From: JAERML01 sp035687895
Lineage (GTDB): Bacteria > Bacteroidota > Ignavibacteria > UBA10030 > UBA6906
DNA length: 9,918 nucleotides
Assembly (NCBI GenBank): GCA_035687895.1
Contig: DASRUE010000146.1
Coordinates: 1 to 9,918 of the forward strand
Reading direction: 5' to 3'
Part shown: positions 7,711 to 9,918 of the stretch, piece by piece
Numbering within the stretch: position 1 is the stretch's first letter
How the letters are laid out: every line of letters begins with the position of its first letter
Notes under the pieces: model-generated
The model's database searches: none
Seen by the model: the letters and a program-made list of their open reading frames with translations, nothing else
Told to the model about the DNA's origin: nothing
Translations under genes and position numbers: made by a program

Positions 7711-8172
7711 TCATTCGATCCAATCAAACAAGTATTTGTTGTCATATTCAACATTGAATCTCTCAAGCATCTCAAGATATTCTTGCTTGAAGGTCCTCCT
7801 GGAGTGGTGCTTCTCTTGGTTCTGAATATACGTGATCACCCGTGTGAGGTGTGAATGGGAACAAGAGAAAGCGCCATATCCTTCCTGCCACCGGAACTTT
7901 CCCTTGATCCAATTCCGGTCGTTGACAAATCCCGACGAATTGGCTTTGATGTCACGAACCAAATCCGAAACACTCTTGTCGGGCTTCAGGCCCACCAGAA
8001 TGTGGATATGGTCGGGCATGCTGTTGATGGCGATGAGCTTCTGTCCCTTATTGGTGATGATGCCGGTGGTGTATTTATGCAATTCTTCCTTGTGTTCCTT
8101 CCGAATCAAGTTTTGTCGCCCGTGTACGGCGAAGACAATGTGAATATAGATCTGGGTGAATGTATTTGCCAT
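7711..8172 (-). CDS. tnpA: Y1 (HUH) transposase, IS200 / REP-associated (RAYT-like) family
   Basis: This 153-residue protein is full length for the family and intact. It begins MANTFTQIYIHIVFAVHGRQ, the typical first beta-strand. It carries the HUH metal-binding motif in MPDHIHILV (H55-I-H57) and the candidate nucleophile Y115 in VITYIQNQEKHH, with Q119 and H121/H122 downstream. The family nicks and rejoins single-stranded DNA through a 5'-phosphotyrosine link and recognises subterminal hairpins, which are present on both sides here. The start ATG (8172) has a purine-rich ribosome site upstream (GGAAGGGGAAG, 6 bases before it). The gene is clearly more AT-rich than its neighbours, which suggests separate ancestry. 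No accessory TnpB/IscB gene is nearby. It may be an active transposase or a domesticated RAYT that maintains the hairpin repeats. Confidence 0.93.
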   Translation of the reverse strand: MANTFTQIYIHIVFAVHGRQNLIRKEHKEELHKYTTGIITNKGQKLIAINSMPDHIHILVGLKPDKSVSDLVRDIKANSSGFVNDRNWIKGKFRWQEGYGAFSCSHSHLTRVITYIQNQEKHHSRRTFKQEYLEMLERFNVEYDNKYLFDWIE

Positions 8173-8204
8173 GGTATCTTCCCCTTCCTACCTCTGTTCA
8201 TGCC

Positions 8205-8217
8205 GCTCCTAAGGAGC
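8205..8217 (+). repeat. REP-like hairpin R1, copy B
   Basis: GCTCC-TAA-GGAGC preceded by TTCATGCC. It lies 32 bases upstream of the transposase start, so it could also act in the leader of that mRNA. The loop is one base shorter than in copy A. Confidence 0.8.
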
Positions 8218-8254
8218 TTCAATACTTTTTGGGGATGATTTTATAAACATGCTC

Positions 8255-8267
8255 GCACCTACGGTGC
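8255..8267 (+). repeat. REP-like hairpin R4
   Basis: GCACC-TAC-GGTGC preceded by AACATGCTC. It has the same 5-bp stem and 3-nt loop as the other repeats and a related leader, and it faces right like R1. No counterpart survives between R1 and R2 in copy A. Confidence 0.72.
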
Positions 8268-8300
8268 TATCTGTCAATATAGGAACGGTTCATAGGTCAA

Positions 8301-8313
8301 GTCCCGTAGGGAC
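8301..8313 (-). repeat. REP-like hairpin R2, copy B
   Basis: GTCCC-GTA-GGGAC followed by GTAATGTTTGTAGAACCGCAA minus small changes relative to copy A. It lies 38 bases before R3 copy B, against 37 in copy A. Confidence 0.85.
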
Positions 8314-8351
8314 GTAATGTTTGTAGAACCGCAATACAAAAACATCAGACA

Positions 8352-8364
8352 GCCCCGGAGGGGC
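8352..8364 (-). repeat. REP-like hairpin R3, copy B
   Basis: GCCCC-GGA-GGGGC followed by GGCATG, identical to copy A including flanks (8350-8370). It sits 15 bases downstream of the relic's stop codon, the same spacing as behind the intact transposase. Confidence 0.87.
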
Positions 8365-8379
8365 GGCATGTCTACTGGC

Positions 8380-8432
8380 TCAATCGATCCAATCCAACAG
8401 GGATTTGGGTGAGGTATTTGCCACCCAGCCAT
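8380..8432 (-). pseudogene. Internally deleted relic of a second Y1 transposase gene
   Basis: Read on the - strand, GGCAAATACCTCACCCAAATC (8422-8402) matches the start of the intact gene (codons for ANTFTQI, 8170-8149) at 19 of 22 positions with one deleted base. After a single base it joins a segment (8400-8380) matching the intact gene's last seven codons, including the stop, at 18 of 21 positions. The roughly 416 bases between are gone. ACCATGG with the ATG is also kept, with about 8 bases inserted after it. The 3' flank continues into R3 exactly as behind the intact gene. No function is expected from the peptide. Confidence 0.77.
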
Positions 8433-8463
8433 GGTCCCTCTCTTTGTTTTTTGCATTGATTTT

Positions 8464-9918
8464 CTATTCCGTTTTCCAGTCACGGCCGAGCTGGTTCAGC
8501 CACAGACCAAAGAACTCCTGCACCACCGCATTGTGGTCAACTCTGGTGGGAGCAAAATGCAGCCGGGCCTTTGGCTCACCGGATGTTGCCTTCTCAAAGG
8601 CTGTCAACTCATCTACCAGGTGATCGGTGTATGCGCCGTAGAGGTTCCCTCGTGATCGCTCAAGCCAGTTCCGGAAATATTCATGTTGGCCGTACAACGC
8701 GTCGAAGAGAAAGACGTCCGTAATCTTGTCGGAGAGCCCACCCTTCTCCAGAGAAATGGCTGCCGGACGGTACCCTCCGCTGTGTGCCGTCACGAGTACG
8801 TGACGCAGTGACGTCGACTTCACCACCTTTTCCCTTTTCATCGTCGTAAGAACATCTTCCACGAGCCGACGTAGCCCTCCTTCATCCTCCATCTTCCCGC
8901 CGAAGGAATCTCTGGCGCGGTACGGACCCTGCGGCAATACCAACAGCGCATTGATCTTTTGGGCAAGGAGTGCCTGTGGCATACCAAACTGTTCCAGCAC
9001 ACCCATGTTGTCGTTCATGTGTCCGTGGAAATGAACGATGACGTTTGAACCTTCCGGAGATTCTTTGAACCCGTCCGGGATGAAGACCGTGATGCTGCTA
9101 TCCGCATAGTGAGGATTATACGGATAGATCGTACCGTTGCTTGTGGTGAATCCATTCACCCGATCTTTGTGCGGGAACGGAGCCGCTGTCGACCGCCAGA
9201 TGACCCAATTGCCACCCGGCAGTGCATTCCAATCGACATGGTCGGAAATCACTTTCCGATCACGGTAGCCTGTCATGCCGGTAAAATGGTTCCAGATGGC
9301 ACGTGAGACGTTTGCAGCGAGCAGCACTGCCTGGTTCTCCGGCCCTTCCCGATGATCCGGGTGCTTGTCCACGAAAATGGCAATAGTATAATTGACTTTG
9401 TCCGAGAAGACAAGACCAACATCCACTTTCGTTTCGTTAACTCCGCCGGTCTTGTTTGCCACATCAAGGTACGTGCAAGCGTGATCCGGAAGGAATCGCG
9501 GGATCATCTCGCGGTAGGATTGCTGCTTCAGGATTTCCAGCATTACCTTGCATGATGATGAATCCGCAAGCGTTCCTTTGAAGAGGGATTCCAGCAGCAT
9601 CACCATGTCTTCCGGCGTGGCGACGCCAATCCCGTAGCGGATCCCCTCGGGCGTGAGTTTCTTCGTCTCCACAGAGTAGAGACGGTTGAGGATGCGGGTG
9701 TTCTTCAGACCCTGCGTGACCATGAAATCGTTGACTACACTCATGCGTCCGTCATGCGTATCTGAAAGGCGGTCGAGCACAAGATTGGTGGCCGTGTTGT
9801 CGCTGAGGGTGATCATGAGCCGGACTGCGTCCAGAAGTGTAAGACTTGATCCTTCCGAGAGAAGCTGCAGGATTCCCGACCCTTGTTTCTTGTCCCGGTC
9901 ATGAAGGACAACCTTCTC
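8464..9918 (-). CDS. Serine beta-lactamase-like domain fused to alpha/beta-hydrolase-like domain (5' partial)
   Basis: The frame stays open to the window edge, adding 34 codons upstream of ATG 9816 (KKQGSGILQLLSEGSSLTLLDAVRL), which are typical of this fold, so the true start is outside. Of 484 visible residues, about 1-215 resemble the class A beta-lactamase/serine hydrolase fold: SDN (39-41, in LMITLSDNTATNLV) and KTG (156-158, in ANKTGGVNETKVDVGLVF). The SxxK serine must lie off-window. The omega-loop motif RxExxLN appears as RLYSVET, so the deacylating Glu is replaced by Tyr81. After a linker, about 270-484 resemble an alpha/beta hydrolase: VIVHFHGH (294-300), nucleophile elbow AHSGG (S380), FDALYG (D406) and VDHNAVV (H462). 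Substrates are unknown; a peptidase, esterase or cell-wall hydrolase is possible, a true beta-lactamase unlikely. The gene ends 32 bases from the transposase relic. Confidence 0.84.
   Translation of the reverse strand, partial: EKVVLHDRDKKQGSGILQLLSEGSSLTLLDAVRLMITLSDNTATNLVLDRLSDTHDGRMSVVNDFMVTQGLKNTRILNRLYSVETKKLTPEGIRYGIGVATPEDMVMLLESLFKGTLADSSSCKVMLEILKQQSYREMIPRFLPDHACTYLDVANKTGGVNETKVDVGLVFSDKVNYTIAIFVDKHPDHREGPENQAVLLAANVSRAIWNHFTGMTGYRDRKVISDHVDWNALPGGNWVIWRSTAAPFPHKDRVNGFTTSNGTIYPYNPHYADSSITVFIPDGFKESPEGSNVIVHFHGHMNDNMGVLEQFGMPQALLAQKINALLVLPQGPYRARDSFGGKMEDEGGLRRLVEDVLTTMKREKVVKSTSLRHVLVTAHSGGYRPAAISLEKGGLSDKITDVFLFDALYGQHEYFRNWLERSRGNLYGAYTDHLVDELTAFEKATSGEPKARLHFAPTRVDHNAVVQEFFGLWLNQLGRDWKTE

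Larger units (their letters stand above)
7537..8436 (-). mobile_element. Two tandem IS200/REP-type transposase units, one internally deleted
   Basis: Read on the - strand, unit A runs from the intact transposase (8172-7711) through hairpins at 7695-7683, 7645-7633 and 7556-7543. Unit B runs from a transposase relic (8432-8380) through hairpins at 8364-8352, 8313-8301, 8267-8255 and 8217-8205. The order and spacing match: 63 versus 64 bases across the first two hairpins, and a similar distance to the last. The block fills the gap between the hydrolase and NagB-like genes without breaking either. IS200-type elements make no target duplication, so exact ends cannot be read from direct repeats. 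Confidence 0.8.

Noticed and set aside
7536..7775. Open frames on the - strand across the hairpin repeats (also 8274-8483), both encoding PVxMPPLRGCL
   Set aside because: The shared peptide is just the translation of hairpin R3 and its flank, repeated at both sites. It is evidence for the DNA repeat, not for a protein.
7633..8364. Possible CRISPR array from repeated short palindromes
   Set aside because: The repeats are of four kinds, differ in orientation, have irregular spacing and enclose a transposase gene. There are no uniform spacers and no cas genes.
7476..8463. A guide RNA or TnpB/IscB system linked to the IS200-type transposase
   Set aside because: No second gene with RuvC or zinc-finger motifs is present, and the non-coding stretches are accounted for by the hairpin repeats and the transposase relic.
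8464..9918. Annotation as a true class A beta-lactamase
   Set aside because: SDN and KTG motifs are present, but the omega-loop RxExxLN Glu is replaced (RLYSVET) and a second hydrolase domain follows, so antibiotic resistance is not supported.

Overview
The window looks like a chromosomal segment from a Gram-negative bacterium of the Fibrobacteres-Chlorobi-Bacteroidetes (FCB) group, most plausibly an Ignavibacteria/Kapabacteria-like lineage. The main reason is that two adjacent proteins end in the roughly 90-residue domain with the signature QNYPNPFNP...GVYFYRL, the type A C-terminal sorting domain of type IX secretion (T9SS) substrates in this group. Base composition is moderately GC-rich, except for a visibly more AT-rich transposase gene. 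This assignment is an inference from protein style; no rRNA or other phylogenetic marker is present.

Left part (about 1-5040, + strand): the 3' portion of a secreted Asp-box (BNR/sialidase-like or YCF48-like) repeat protein with a sorting domain is closed by a 12-bp GC-rich hairpin. Next comes an 855-residue secreted zinc N-acetylmuramoyl-L-alanine amidase with a modular tail and its own sorting domain. Its stop codon overlaps a possible start of a small secreted beta-propeller protein, so the last two genes probably form an operon. Downstream, a 23-nt perfect palindrome sits between convergent genes.

Middle part (5118-7475, - strand): a large fusion of a NagB-like (glucosamine-6-phosphate deaminase/isomerase) domain and a PIG-L-type deacetylase domain. 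The NagB half keeps the active-site Asp and His but has Val where the catalytic relay Glu of E. coli NagB stands.

Mobile part (about 7537-8436): an intact Y1 (HUH) transposase of the IS200/REP-associated type with two tandem sets of short hairpin repeats. A second copy of the transposase, upstream of the first in transcription order, is reduced to its first and last few codons and looks like an internally deleted, MITE-like relic. The hairpins (5-bp stem, 3-4-nt loop, preceded by CATGCC or CATTCC) are arranged in facing pairs, as in REPINs. This array is the most distinctive feature of the window.

Right part (8464-9918, - strand): the 3' part of a gene for a serine beta-lactamase-like domain fused to an alpha/beta-hydrolase-like domain. 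The SxxK part lies beyond the window edge, and the class A deacylation Glu appears to be missing.

The non-mobile genes share a loose theme of cell-envelope and amino-sugar hydrolysis (amidase, NagB/PIG-L, penicillin-binding-like hydrolase). They are not one operon, and a joint pathway is only a suggestion.
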